NCBI RefSeq assembly: GCF_014839805.1
Contig: NC_051129.1
Span: 10,854,920-10,918,919, forward strand
Length of the DNA: 64,000 bases
Direction: 5' to 3'
Source of the DNA: Manduca sexta
Taxonomy: Eukaryota; Arthropoda; Insecta; Lepidoptera; Sphingidae
Shown piece by piece: positions 43,671-54,428 of the stretch. The notes under the pieces are model-generated. The model made no database searches. It had not been told where the DNA came from and worked only from the letters and a program-made list of their open reading frames with translations. The position numbers were made by a program, and so were the translations under genes. Each line of letters starts with the position of its first letter. Within the stretch, counting starts at the first letter, position 1.

Positions 43671-43800
43671 GTATCAGCCCTGAGTTTGGAATTTGTGATA
43701 TGGCGATTGGCTCGCCCCTTATTACATCATGGGACGGAATGTGCGCCTCTGCCTACCCTTCCGGGTATAACAGGCATTAGTGTGTGTAAATAAATAAGTA
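43671..43800 (+). mobile_element. SINE-D 3' half
   Basis: TCAGTATCAGCCCTGAGTTT, ATGGCGATTGGCTCGCCCCT and TTACATCATGGGACGGAATG match D in plus orientation. The tRNA-like head is missing. Confidence 0.87.
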
Positions 43801-43904
43801 TGAACACTGTACATATTCTCGCTATTATAAGATGTCTTGAATATGCACTGCTATATGCAAACGACTACATCGAAATTAAATTTTATACATAAATTCCTGT
43901 TAAC

Positions 43905-44005
43905 CAGACGAGCTGTATACAAATACAGCGCCGGTGGCGAGTCGCCCGCTTGTTTTCCGGCGCGGCTCTGATTTCCGCTGCCACCCGCTTCGGTCAAACG
44001 ACTTT
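43905..44005. other. CpG-rich block, unknown
   Basis: About 100 bases (including CAGCGCCGGTGGCGAGTCGC and TTCCGGCGCGGCTCTGATTT) are strikingly GC-rich against AT-rich flanks. No open frame or repeat family explains it. Confidence 0.4.
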
Positions 44006-44350
44006 ATTAATATAAACTATCTATGTAATATACAGCTTCGTTACAGCGGATAAGAAATTAAATGTCACGTGAAAATATGCTTGGAACATTTTGGAATATT
44101 TGAGAACTTTATTTACCTTTTAAAGTGCTCTTGAAGGCTTTTTAGACTTGATTACCTGGGGCACCTAAGAATAGAAGAATATGCTTGACTAATATATTTC
44201 AATTACATCTACACAAACCTTGTACGGAGTATAATATTGTTAGAAACTGAAGCGGTATTAATGAAAATACATAGAACTATCACTGATTATAGAAATACTT
44301 TCACCAACAAACGGGCTTATACGACTGTCAATGACCAACTGCCTCAATCT

Positions 44351-44545
44351 GTTTTTTTTTTTGACCTGACAATATTTTTATTAGCCTGTCGGCTTGTACA
44401 CACACTGGACTTTCGGGTAAGTGCTTCAGTCACTCGAAACCCTTGAAAAATTAAGTGACCATGCTGAGGGCGACTCACCAATGGGTCACGAATCTTGGCT
44501 CAGGACGATCACTGGGAGAGGATGAGACATTAACGATTATGGGAC
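44351..44545 (-). repeat. Repeat-L copy
   Basis: A T-run followed by GACCTGACAATATTTTTATT, AGCCTGTCGGCTTGTACACA and CGATCACTGGGAGAGGATGA is the reverse complement of the L copy at 19500-19660. The T-run is the A-rich 3' end. Confidence 0.65.
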
Positions 44546-44975
44546 CTCGATCTGTCAAATGCTCAGTGTTTTTATAACAAAAAGAGTCACAAATACCCTC
44601 ACAAAAATATTTTTATACTAACAATATAATCTTTTTTACATGAATAACATAATTGGTCCCTTACAAATCGAAGTATTTAATAATTGCTGCAAGGCCGGTA
44701 AGTGACCAAATTAGTCACCTGATAAGAGATCCAACAGGCATTAGTAGATGCACCACGGTTACGTTCGCTATCACTAAGGAAAGCATGTATATAACTTTCT
44801 CGTATGGAAAAGTGGAATCAATTTCAAACTTTGGGAACATGCATCAACTCTGTAAGCCCCTATAATACACATTTTCAGACACGTTTATTGCTTGTATTTC
44901 ACGCGCTTCGTTTTAATTAAAGCGAAGTTTAATTTTCTCAGGGCGAAATTATTGTGTACTCAAAGTGACTCTCTG

Positions 44976-45237
44976 TTTTGCCCGTGAAAAGCCTTTCCTG
45001 ATATAAAAGTTCGTAACATACTACACGATTCCAATGCTTTCAATTTAAAAAACTGATTAAGTGCTACCATTGCTTTCCATATAAACAAATTACTCGAATA
45101 AAGTAGCCTAAAAGTTAATCTAAGGAATAGTCTACCCGTGTATCAAATTTCATCGAAATCCGTTTAGCTGTTTCTGCGCTTACTTTTAACGAACATCATA
45201 ACACTATCATAATCTTTCGCATTTATTAGTAAGTAAG
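44976..45237 (+). mobile_element. Repeat-G copy
   Basis: CCCGTGAAAAGCCTTTCCTG, GTGTATCAAATTTCATCGAA and AATCCGTTTAGCTGTTTCTG lead to a TCTTTCGCATTTATTAGTAA tail. Confidence 0.78.
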
Positions 45238-46706
45238 ATAAGATTACATGTCTGCTTAATAAAGTATACATAATAAATACCTCTTAACAAATTTCTTTAA
45301 TTTTGAGTAACCCTAGAACTTAAAAGACCGGTGCTGTTAATGGAAGCCGAACATGACTTGACCTAATATTCATCAGGTACTTAACTTAAAATCTCCGACT
45401 CAAATAATTCACATAAGTATGTATCACATATCTATGAAACTGATTCAAAAATCCCACGTGAAAAGAGATTATAATTTGAATTCATATATCAAAATAATAA
45501 ACTACAAAAGTTTTCTTTTTAATATAAAAACCTATTTAAATAAGTATTTAAAAATATAGGTAACTCTCTGTGACTGCTGTTCCAAAATTTAAAACTAGTG
45601 AACTGTTTTTTAACAGAACTTTATTCAAAGGTGTCGTGTGCATTGTGAACAACTCAGTTCTAAACTATGCAACATCTCATATAAAGTTTTGACGTAATTG
45701 TAATAAATAAGCCCAGGTAAAATTTATTATTTAGGGCTTAAGTTGGTCTAAGTCAGCCTAAATTCGATGCTACTTAATATAAAAATAATTTTCCAAACTG
45801 AAACTAAGTTACTACTTAATTATGAATGAAAGTTGTTACAAATAATGGAATCCAGGTTTACGTTCGAGAAAGAAAAAATATAAAAAATATCTAGTACTTT
45901 CTAAATTGGTCAAGATAAAGACACTGTAATGGAACATAAATTCTGTTGTAGTAAATAATACCTTATAATACGATAGTAAAGGTATTTTCGAGACTCATAA
46001 ATATTTGAACGGACGAAAAATCTAAAAGAATTGTAATTCGATTCGCAGATAGTGTTTATCATTATTTATAAAATTCGTAGTAAAAACAATTAAGCGAAAT
46101 GTAAGATTACATTGGTTTTTAAATCTAGAAATGTTTGGCCCTTAAAGATAAAGTCAGCTTAAATAATATTTTCAATATTTGGAAAACGAAGATAAGAGTA
46201 TAAATAAAAACCTCTGAAACTATAACGGAATAAATAAATATTTTAAACGAAGTACTATTTCGACGGGCTTGATCTTGATAAAAATAAGTTTATTTTGATA
46301 TCTTTCACAACGTTATGGTCAGTCGTATCAACAAATATTTTCAACAAAACTCTTCACTCATTCAGCAGTATACCTGGTATCTTCCAAAAAAATGTGAATG
46401 AAACTATTTGATGAAACTTTGTAGCATTGCGAATTCTTTTTTTTTAATCAATTTCATACTAGCACATAGTTTTGCAAAATTGAATCAACCCATTTCAAAA
46501 CATTTTCCTTTAGATATGTGTCAATAAAAATATTTCTTGATCAACTAATTGGTTGGTAATATCTAAGGCATGTTAGTTCCTTTTGGATATAATGAATATG
46601 CTAAGAAGTAAATCAAGTATAATCTGAAGTTTGACGAGCTTGCGGATTGGCAGCTTTTTGCAAAACTATGTCCGATGAATAGACATACTTTTTTTTATTT
46701 TTCGTA
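45238..46706. other. No recognised feature
   Basis: A long AT-rich blank with no repeat family and no exon. Confidence 0.5.
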
Positions 46707-46806
46707 CGGGAAGTCTACTAATTCGCACTAGGCCAGCGTAGTGGACTAAGGCCTAATAGCTTTCAGTAGTAGAGGAGGCCCGTGCCCAGGAATGGGACAG
46801 TATAGT
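46707..46806 (+). mobile_element. SINE-A 3' fragment
   Basis: GGAAGTCTACTAATTCGCAC, TAGGCCAGCGTAGTGGACTA and AGTAGTAGAGGAGGCCCGTG match the 3' third of A. Confidence 0.85.
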
Positions 46807-47199
46807 TTCACATCTCAGTGTTAAAATTGATACGTTTCAGTTCAGTCAATATCATGCTAGCAGATATTGCAATGCCACTCACTCAAGAGGCATTATCTTG
46901 GCAATTCTTCAACTATTCTGACATGTTACGAGAATAAATAAAAGGAATATTGTGCGCACAATAAGATATGGATGACTTATGAATGCAATACATCTACGCT
47001 GTAATGAGAATGGTCGAGAAACCAGAACAGTATAAATAAATACTGTGTGTATTCATAAAAAATATTATATATAAATAACTTTTATAATTATTTCCCTTAA
47101 ATAAGTTAACGAGATTAATGTTTGCTCACCAACCTTGTATAAAAATAAAAATTATGAATACTTTTAAAATAATTCCTTCTTTAAATCATTCATTTTGTT

Positions 47200-47315
47200 A
47201 CTTCTATCGATATGGTCAAATTGACCCCTATCACATCACAGGTCGGAAAATAAACTCAGCTAAAATTTTCCTACTTGAATCTCTGCCTACCACTTCGTAA
47301 ACAAAAGGCTTGAGT
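47200..47315 (+). mobile_element. Possible SINE-D remnant
   Basis: CGATATGGTCAAATTGACCC and TATCACATCACAGGTCGGAA align loosely with the D 3' half. It is heavily diverged. Confidence 0.4.
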
Positions 47316-47339
47316 GTATTGTATTACTAGTTAATTAAT

Positions 47340-47558
47340 ATTTGCATCCGCTCGGATAGCGAACACCGCACTCAAGGTATAATATCCGTCATAATGGCGC
47401 ACGTCTATTGCGTTCCAAGATCAGCTCGAATCAAACAAGCCGGAATAATTGTGTTGGCTAGCGAGAGCTAATAATTTCTATCTAGATTCTAAACTCTAGT
47501 CCATTTACCATAAGGTGCAGTGCAGTGAGGTCACGTTTTCCGTGCGCGTAAAAAAAAC
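47340..47558 (+). mobile_element. Repeat-B copy, diverged
   Basis: ATCCGCTCGGATAGCGAACA, AAACAAGCCGGAATAATTGT and TTTACCATAAGGTGCAGTGC show B order. It has more substitutions than most copies. Confidence 0.82.
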
Positions 47559-48148
47559 ATACTTCAATGATGCAGCAGAAAGTCGAGATATTAAATAAAA
47601 CTGTCGCCCATCCGCCCCGTACTCGAATGCAGGACGAGCCGAGCGAATGGAATGTCGAGAACAGTTCCTCTTCACAACGGTTGCCTTGATGCAAGCTGTG
47701 GACCGTAATCGATCCTTCTGAATAATACGACAGACTACCTATCTTCCATTAGATATAGAAAGGAGCACTTGGATACGAAAGAGTTTTTGGACGTATTTTG
47801 TTAGTTTCTACCATATTTTGAGATTCGAGGGGGAAAGAGACAACTGATGAATTTAAAAATCTTTTATGTAAGATAGAATGTAAATAAGGAGGTGATAAAA
47901 TGACTCGATCACCATTTAATGTCTATAAATTGATAATTTTGTTCCTAGATTAAAAAACGTTGTTGTTGATAGCTGCCGTGATATACATATCATTGTTATT
48001 TTTATATCATTAAGTATACGAGAATTATTAAAATTTCGCTGGCTCACTATAACAAGGTCCTATGTTAACTTACTTTTGTCAGAAAAAGCAGATTAAACAC
48101 TTTCATGTTCGTAATAATTAGAAAAGAACATATTTTGCATATATCTAC
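47559..48148. other. No recognised feature
   Basis: AT-rich sequence. A 70-codon minus frame overlapping the B 3' end has no domain. Confidence 0.5.
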
Positions 48149-48296
48149 CAGTGGCGAAAAGTGAAATGTTCCGAAAGGCAACCCAACACAACATATAGAC
48201 ATAAGGCAACTAATATGGAATGATAATTAGATTTAAATTGCAAAAGGGAAGCCGGCAGAAATCGTGTTATATGGACCTTTCTCCACTATCTACCCC
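48149..48296 (+). mobile_element. hAT MITE (family F), about 148 bp
   Basis: CAGTGGCGAAAAGTGAAATG on the left, CAACCCAACACAACATATAG inside and CCTTTCTCCACTA on the right match family F. The flanks share ATCTAC imperfectly, so the target duplication has decayed. Confidence 0.8.
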
Positions 48297-48524
48297 TTTA
48301 ATATTAATATATAATTAATTAATATAGCTTATATAATTAATCAGACTTTGTATAGAAAAGACTTATTCAAAAAAATAATAATTTAATAACAATATTATAA
48401 AAGAATGGACAATTGATGACAAAAAATAAAGCCCGGAATTTCTTTCTGCCTTTCTTCTTCGTGTAGTCATCGCTTAGGTAGTTAGTGAAAGGCTGGTAGG
48501 TTAGCTAGGTTAGGGCTTTTATTG

Positions 48525-48540
48525 TCCTCACCGGTGAGGA
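48525..48540. repeat. 16-bp perfect palindrome
   Basis: TCCTCACCGGTGAGGA reads the same on both strands without a spacer. It lies in a less AT-rich patch upstream of a LINE tail. Confidence 0.9.
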
Positions 48541-48599
48541 TCGCGACGCGTTTCTCCCTTATTGCTTATTTAAAAATACATATATACATCATTTTATTT

Positions 48600-48806
48600 C
48601 TTCTTCCCTGCCAGCCCGAGCTGGCTTCTTTGTTACTAAGTATATTTTTCATTTATTTTATTTTCAATATAAATTGTCTTTGTTTATATAAGCTAATTTA
48701 ATTAAGTGATAATTAAATATTCTCATGTGCCTTGACTTGTCATAAGTGCTACTATGTTCGCCTACGTGATGAATAAAGCATTACTATCTTTATCTTTATC
48801 TTTAAA
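48600..48806 (+). mobile_element. LINE 3' end (family N)
   Basis: TTGTCATAAGTGCTACTATG, TTCGCCTACGTGATGAATAA and a (CTTTAT)n tail are the same 3' end as the piece at 7140-7215 on minus. The part before 48690 is assigned to the element only by continuity. Confidence 0.62.
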
Positions 48807-49702
48807 AACGAGAAAACTCATGCTTGTCACATTTCAGTTTAACCAATGGATTTTTTTTCCAATACAAAAAGGAAAACATTGATAGAGTTAGCTAGCTGAA
48901 TATATAGCAAAGCCTTGTAGAGGCATAGTGGTTTACGTCAAAACATGGCTACAAATGGACGGGAACTTTTATGACAACCGGAGAGCTTTTTTAAACGGGT
49001 TAGCATCGACTGGAATGCTACAGTCGAAATTTCATAGCGATGCTCTAGGAAACTGAGCTTAAATAGCTTTAAAAATAACGTCATAGTTGCTTACAGTGAA
49101 TTTATTTATGCAGAATGATATGTATCATCTTAAGATAATAATAATTTCCTTTTAATATAATATGTATACTTGAGTAATCTTAAGCTAAAAACATACTCAA
49201 TCAGTAATATGGTCTATGGTAAGTATGAAAACAAATAATAAGCTGGTATAAGATGGGAAAATTATTAACTGATAGTATCTTACAAAATGTTACGCTCCAT
49301 TGAACCGTGTCCACCAAATATGCAGAATATAAATACGTAATTTTCTTGCTTTTACTTTGATGGGCGTTATATAATAGCTACTCGCCAAACCTGAAATATA
49401 TTCAAGCACCTTCTCCGCAAAGCCAAATTCACTACATAAATTTTATAAAAACACCTAAAACCTCAAACCACGGGCGTTTCCGAAACAAAGTAATTCTAAA
49501 TCCACAAAGCCGTTGACCCTCTATCGACAGTCGCAAACTTATTCAATTACAAACAAAATCGATTCGTCCAACCCGTGCGATTGACACATCCCAGTTTTAA
49601 CCCGTCCTATAAATTGTGGCGGTTTTATTGGCCGTAAGGACCGTGACACCAGGTCAACGAGTACGAGCGTCATATAAAACGTGCGTGGATTTGACAACGC
49701 GT
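48807..49702. other. No recognised feature
   Basis: AT-rich sequence. A 104-codon minus frame (49539-49853) crosses into the next transposon and has no domain. Confidence 0.5.
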
Positions 49703-50159
49703 CAGTGGCGAAGGGTGATATTTTTCGAAAGAAAACCCGACACAACATATGAGTAATTTTTTTATTGCTTTGAATGACGAGACGAGCGTTCCCATCGCCT
49801 GATGGTAAGCGATACGACTGCCCAGAAACAGTAGGAACACCATTCAAGATCATGCATTATAAAGTATTGTTTGGTATTCCACTGCGCTCGTCATCCTGAG
49901 ATGTGAGATGTTAAGTCTCATTATTTCCAGTAGTTACACTGGCTACAATTTGTTCAAACCGGAAGATAACAGTAATTATACACTGCCGAAATAGACTTTG
50001 CGGTGGTGCCTCCCCAGGCGGACTCTCACAAATGAGAGACCTACCACCAGTAGAAATATGCGTAAATGCGGTTTGGAAATCATTCCAATGATAGTTATGT
50101 TACATAAGTTACGAAAGTGAAGCCGGCACTAATTAGATTATATGGACCCTTCGCAACTG
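49703..50159 (+). mobile_element. hAT MITE (family F) carrying a C insertion
   Basis: CAGTGGCGAAGGGTGATATT begins the element and GGACCCTTCGCAACTG ends it. The 8-bp duplication CAACGCGT flanks it at 49695-49702 and 50160-50167. Without the repeat-C copy inside, it would be about 165 bp, the usual size of the family here. Confidence 0.92.
49757..50050 (-). mobile_element. Repeat-C, full length, nested in hAT MITE
   Basis: TTTTTTTATTGCTTTGAATG (3' side) through CCATCGCCTGATGGTAAGCG, CAGTAGTTACACTGGCTACA and GGCGGACTCTCACAAATGAG to GACCTACCACCAG (5' side) gives complete C order. This is the best reference copy of C. Any target duplication is very short (TA or AGTA). Confidence 0.93.
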
Positions 50160-50228
50160 CAACGCGTGTCGTCCGACCCAACTAATTCACGGATAATATA
50201 ATAAGGGTTTATTTGGTTTCAAGTAAAC

Positions 50229-50328
50229 CGCTCGTAGCTACGGTCGTAGCTAGCGAGTTCGTAGCTTGTATGTAGTTCGTAGCCCGTGACTCGTAAGTAG
50301 TAGCAAGGAACATGTTAGTCGTAGCTGC
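50229..50328. repeat. Degenerate CGTAGC-type repeat
   Basis: CTCGTAGCTACGGTCGTAGC, GTTCGTAGCTTGTATGTAG and further GTAGC/GTAG words recur at irregular spacing. The last word, GTAGCTGC, served as the insertion target of the next hAT MITE. Confidence 0.75.
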
Positions 50329-50493
50329 CAGTGGCGAAGCGTCCGTACAACCCGATTAATATCGACTTCCCTTTTAGGTTTATTAACGTTTGTCTTAGTT
50401 GTTGTTTTCTATTTTATTAGCCTCGATATGTTTACTAAGGCAATTTCTTTCTGACTCGGATTACCTTTTGAAAATTTTCACCCTTCGCCACTG
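50329..50493 (-). mobile_element. hAT MITE (family F), 165 bp
   Basis: It starts CAGTGGCGAAGCGTCC and ends with CACCCTTCGCCACTG. The flanks are GTAGCTGC (50321-50328) and ATAGCTGC (50494-50501), a duplication with one mismatch. Confidence 0.9.
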
Positions 50494-50533
50494 ATAGCTG
50501 CAGTGGCGAAGGGTGAAAATTTTCAAAAGGTAA
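50461..50533. repeat. 33-bp perfect palindrome formed by two hAT ends
   Basis: Positions 50461-50493 and 50501-50533 are exact reverse complements separated by ATAGCTG. The arms are the same terminal sequence of two abutting family-F elements facing each other. Confidence 0.97.
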
Positions 50534-51129
50534 CCTGACAAAAAAAAAATCTCCAGTCAACATGTAATACGCTGTTACAATAAAAATACCATAATAGTTA
50601 ATAAAACATTATATGAGATTACACATATTTTGAACATAGGTACCTAAAAGAGTGCAACAAAAAATTAATAACGCACACTATACACACAACCACTTATTAT
50701 ACAATCTACATTACAAAATAAAATTCGCGCCAATGACTCTACATGAAGCCGCAAATTCTCGGATTACCCTGAAGTATACATATACGCACGCACACATGTA
50801 TTTTACGTCACTTCCAAAAGATTAGACAAAGACACCGCGCTGCGTGTGAAAGAGATAACAATATCGCGAGGGAAGCTATGCGCGGCCGGGTTCACTTCGA
50901 ACACTATAAGGCGCGAGCACTGCGCGCGAGTTACAATTTAACGAATTGATAATATGAACTATGTACCATTATCGTTGAAGTATTAATTTAATAGAATAAG
51001 TATAAGATGACTTGTTTGAGTATACTATTATTGTTCTAGTTATATTGTTATGATTTTCTTTTATTATTTTTAATTTATTTACAAAAGGTAACCCGGAAGG
51101 AATCGGCTTGTATGGACGCTTCGCCACTG
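50501..51129 (+). mobile_element. Long hAT element of family F, 629 bp
   Basis: CAGTGGCGAAGGGTGAAAAT begins it and GGACGCTTCGCCACTG ends it. GATAGCTG flanks it at 50493-50500 and 51130-51137. It is about four times longer than its relatives. A GC-rich section (about 50860-50940, TATCGCGAGGGAAGCTATGC) is not found in the short copies. No transposase frame is visible. It may be a longer deletion derivative of the parent element or a short copy with an extra insertion. Confidence 0.88.
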
Positions 51130-51158
51130 GATAGCTGCACATGAAAATAGATATCGCG

Positions 51159-51289
51159 AAGTGGTGCGGGGTGAAATTTTTCAAAACGGTACCCTACACA
51201 ACATATAAGTAGTACATGAGCATTAATAATTAAATTTTACATAAATTACGATGCACCAGGGATTGGGTTATATGGACTCTTTGCTACTG
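51159..51289 (+). mobile_element. hAT MITE (family F), decayed ends
   Basis: GGGGTGAAATTTTTCAAAAC, CCCTACACAACATATAAGTA and ATGGACTCTTTGCTACTG match F. The left terminus is altered (GTGGTGCGGGGTG) and no clear duplication remains. Confidence 0.7.
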
Positions 51290-51791
51290 ATATAAGGACA
51301 ATTTTTTGCGTATAAATTTAAATATAATTACGTTATTTATATCCAAAAAATACTTACTGTGATATTTGGTTCTACCATGAATAAATTTCATTATGGGGTG
51401 TCAAGTAAAATTTAATGACGTGAAAATATAATATATTTTAGATTAATATACCACTCTATAATTATCTAATTTTCTGTGTCTAGATAACATTATCTAGACA
51501 CTAAAATATAATTACAAATTGTAAATTAAAACACAGCCTTAAGTAATTTAAAATTACATCACCTCAAAACACTATATTTCTTGGATGAGTACCAATTTAA
51601 ATGTAACTGAAAAGCAATCAGCCTGTCAGGCGCAGGTCCATTCCGATAAATAATTTCATTTTGTTGAGCTTTATTGCTTCCTCAATACAAAGCCACGGAC
51701 ATTTCCCCGGACCTTCGTCATTACCATTAATCAGTATTAGAGGACAGTTTGTTTGTTTGAATATATTTGCGCACCCTATCTATGTTTAAAA
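51290..51791. other. No recognised feature
   Basis: AT-rich sequence. A small inverted pair TGTCTAGATAA/TTATCTAGACA is present near 51478-51503. Confidence 0.5.
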
Positions 51792-52068
51792 TGATCGGGA
51801 CATTTAATAAAACGATAAAATTCACAGACACGTTCTCTATCAATAAGGTGATTAATAAATGACGGTCTGTAATTAGACGTATATTTAATTTGGCGGCACC
51901 TATACTGGTGGCTTTCTTCATCTTTTTAAATGATCAGGACACTTTATAAAACAAAAAAATTAACCCTCTCAGTAAGTTGGTTAATATATGACGGCCTGTA
52001 ATCAGATGTATATTTAATTTGGCGGCACCTAGGTACATTGGCGGCTATCTTTAAATCTTTAATAAAAT
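51792..52068. repeat. 139-bp tandem duplication (two units)
   Basis: TGATCGGGACATTTAATAAA begins unit 1 at 51792 and TGATCAGGACACTTTATAAA begins unit 2 at 51931. Both contain TATATTTAATTTGGCGGCAC, and they differ by many substitutions, so the duplication is old. Confidence 0.85.
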
Positions 52069-52639
52069 TTCAAAGACCCTAGTTATTATTATATTTATCA
52101 CTGACTGCTTCGATAGCGTGGTTGAAATTGTGAGTGTGAAGGAACTGTGAGTGCACCTGTGTATTGCGCACACACTTGTGCACTATAATATCTCCTGCGT
52201 ACTTGGCCGATCGTCGTTAAGATTGGCCGCCATGGCCGATAATCAAAAATTAAAATTTTTCATACAATGGGTATCGTTACGCATTTATTGTTACAAAAAA
52301 CAATGAATCAGGCATAAAAGTTCCGTTTCCTAACGGAAAATAGTTTACAAGGTAATATGGTTTTAACGTTGAAAATGTAACAGCAACAAAAATAAATATT
52401 TGTTGTGGTAAATCACCGGCATCAAATATTTCCGGCATGAGGAAATAGCCTACGAGGGTTGATTTTGGCATTAAGTTACAAATGTCTTCCAATTTTTATT
52501 CTTTCAACCTTGATACTCATTAAATAGGGTTGAATTTTGAAATGGATTAATATTCATATTATGGAATTCGAATTTACAGATGTTTATCTTAACTTATAAA
52601 AGGAACATTCGATTTCTTATAGGTACGTTTGTAATGGAT
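52069..52639. other. No recognised feature
   Basis: A 23-codon frame begins in a good start context (GCCGCCATGGCC at about 52228) but ends quickly. Nothing else is seen. Confidence 0.45.
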
Positions 52640-52780
52640 GAAAACAAAAACGACTTAATCTCTTTTGAAAATTCTTTCACTAATAGGAAATTACATTACT
52701 CCTTAGTACTATCGGCTAGTTTTTATTCCGGCTGTGGGCCATGACGCGAGCGGAGATGCAAACAAATTTAGTACGAAATA
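52640..52780 (-). mobile_element. Repeat-G fragment
   Basis: CACTAATAGGAAATTACATT, ATCGGCTAGTTTTTATTCCG and CATGACGCGAGCGGAGATGC resemble the G body and head on minus. Confidence 0.65.
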
Positions 52781-53288
52781 AAAACAGAACCAACAGTATA
52801 GTATATTATTTTGGTGAGAGATAATAGATATAGGTGCCATGCTTACGATGTAAAGCTTAACAAAAGAATACATTTGTGAACTGATGGCAAGAGCTTCCCA
52901 CCTCCTATGAACATCCATTATGTCAGAAAAACTGTTTGCATTATGCGACGTATATGATACGGAATACATAGAGAGAAGATATGTTAGAACTTATTGTGTA
53001 AACAAAACGCAAATTATTTTGTTTTTGACATCGTACGTCAGAATGACATTCCAATTGTTATACTCTCTCTCTCTTCTATTTTGCTGTTTGTCGTGTAATA
53101 TGTGCATAAATAAAATCTTGTTGTATCCTACAAAAGTGCATTACTTTTCCCATAATAACCAACAAAGTATTTGAACTTCGCACAAAGCCTCGATTTCATA
53201 CAAAACACACATGCAAAGCTGCCTTATACGTATGTATTTTTAGTCGAGGGATCTGTTGAAATACTCGACAGTTCATGCTATCAGATCC
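52781..53288. other. No recognised feature
   Basis: AT-rich sequence with two overlapping open frames of 84-86 codons on opposite strands, neither with a domain. Confidence 0.45.
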
Positions 53289-53640
53289 TACTAATATATA
53301 GAGCTGAGGTGTTTATCAGTGGGGAAGAGTCCATATAATGCGATTCCTGCCGGTTTCTCTTCATGTAAAATTTCTGTAGAATCTAATTATCATCGAGAAC
53401 GATTTGAAGACCGCATTTATACGTATTGGTACCTATATGTTGTGTCAAGTTCCCTTTCGGGAGTTCCACCTTTCGCCACTGTTTGTTTCTTTGAATGCGC
53501 TGATCTCAGTAACTACTAAATCGATTTTGAAAAATGTTACTATTTTAACTAATAGGAAGCTAAGTTACTCGTGAATGCTATAGGCTACTTTTCATCCCGG
53601 GAAAACATTTTCACGCGTTCGGAATCGCAAGCAAAATGTA
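53289..53640 (-). mobile_element. Repeat-G split by a hAT MITE
   Basis: The G tail is at 53289-53316 (TACTAATATATAGAGCTGAG). It resumes at 53482 (TTTGTTTCTTTGAATGCGCT) and continues through CTAATAGGAAGCTAAGTTAC to TTCACGCGTTCGGAATCGCA. The hAT MITE at 53317-53481 sits in the T/G-rich tail. Confidence 0.82.
53317..53481 (-). mobile_element. hAT MITE (family F), 165 bp, nested in G
   Basis: CAGTGGGGAAGAGTCC begins it and CCACCTTTCGCCACTG ends it. The flanks GTGTTTAT and CTGTTTGT agree at 6 of 8 positions, if the right copy is counted from within the terminus. The insertion is older than those at 49703 and 54199. Confidence 0.85.
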
Positions 53641-54190
53641 GTAATAAAAAAAATATACTCAAAAAACAATGACAGAGTCAAATTTTTTTTAGTAAAACCT
53701 TTTTACTTTTTTGTACCCTTGTACTAGCTACTTGTTAAACCATTTTAATTTTATGAATAAGACCTTTAAGTATGATCTTTTTTCCCTCCATATCTCAAAC
53801 CAAAATGCAAAAATACCTAGGTGCTAAAATTCCCGTAAGAAAGGTCATTCATATTTGGGACTTATATTACATACTGTATATCAGTTTTTGTACAATAGAT
53901 ATTCCACCTTTATCGACTTACCTTATTACTGTACTCACTACTTCACGAGTCTAGCACACATAAAAAAATAAAACGGCGCCTACGTGAATTTCATGTTTCG
54001 AGTGGAAATATCTCCAGATAGGTAAAGCCGATGAGCGCCAAAGCCCAGTTATATCTATAAAATGCTTTGCCGACTAAACACACAGAATACGTAAGCATGT
54101 TCATAGATAATCTATATTGTCTGAACGCTTGGCTATTCATATAATGGTGTATTATAGACGTTAGTGATAAGATTCATACAGGTATAATGA
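53641..54190. other. No recognised feature
   Basis: AT-rich sequence, nothing recognised. Confidence 0.5.
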
Positions 54191-54198
54191 ATATCGGA

Positions 54199-54428
54199 CA
54201 GTAACGAAGGGTGAAATGTTTCGATAGGGAACGAGAGGCGTCAAATTTAGGTCTCAGTTAAGATTTCGCGGTCAATTTGACGGAAAACCGAAACTAAGAC
54301 AGCGGATTAGTCTTAAACCATTATTATTATTCAAAGCCTAGGATTTTGTAAATTTATAATTTACTTATTAAATATATTGTTTAGCATCAACCATAACCCA
54401 AAAGGGAAGCCGGTAGGAATCGCCACTG
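54199..54428 (+). mobile_element. hAT MITE (family F), 230 bp
   Basis: CAGTAACGAAGGGTGAAATG begins it and GGAATCGCCACTG ends it. The 8-bp duplication ATATCGGA is exact at 54191-54198 and 54429-54436. Confidence 0.92.

Noticed and set aside
49539..49853. 104-codon minus frame
   Set aside because: It spans the border of a hAT MITE and a nested repeat C, so it is not a single ancestral sequence.
52228..52302. Short frame with good start context (GCCGCCATGG)
   Set aside because: Only 23 codons before a stop and no downstream splice signal that I would trust.
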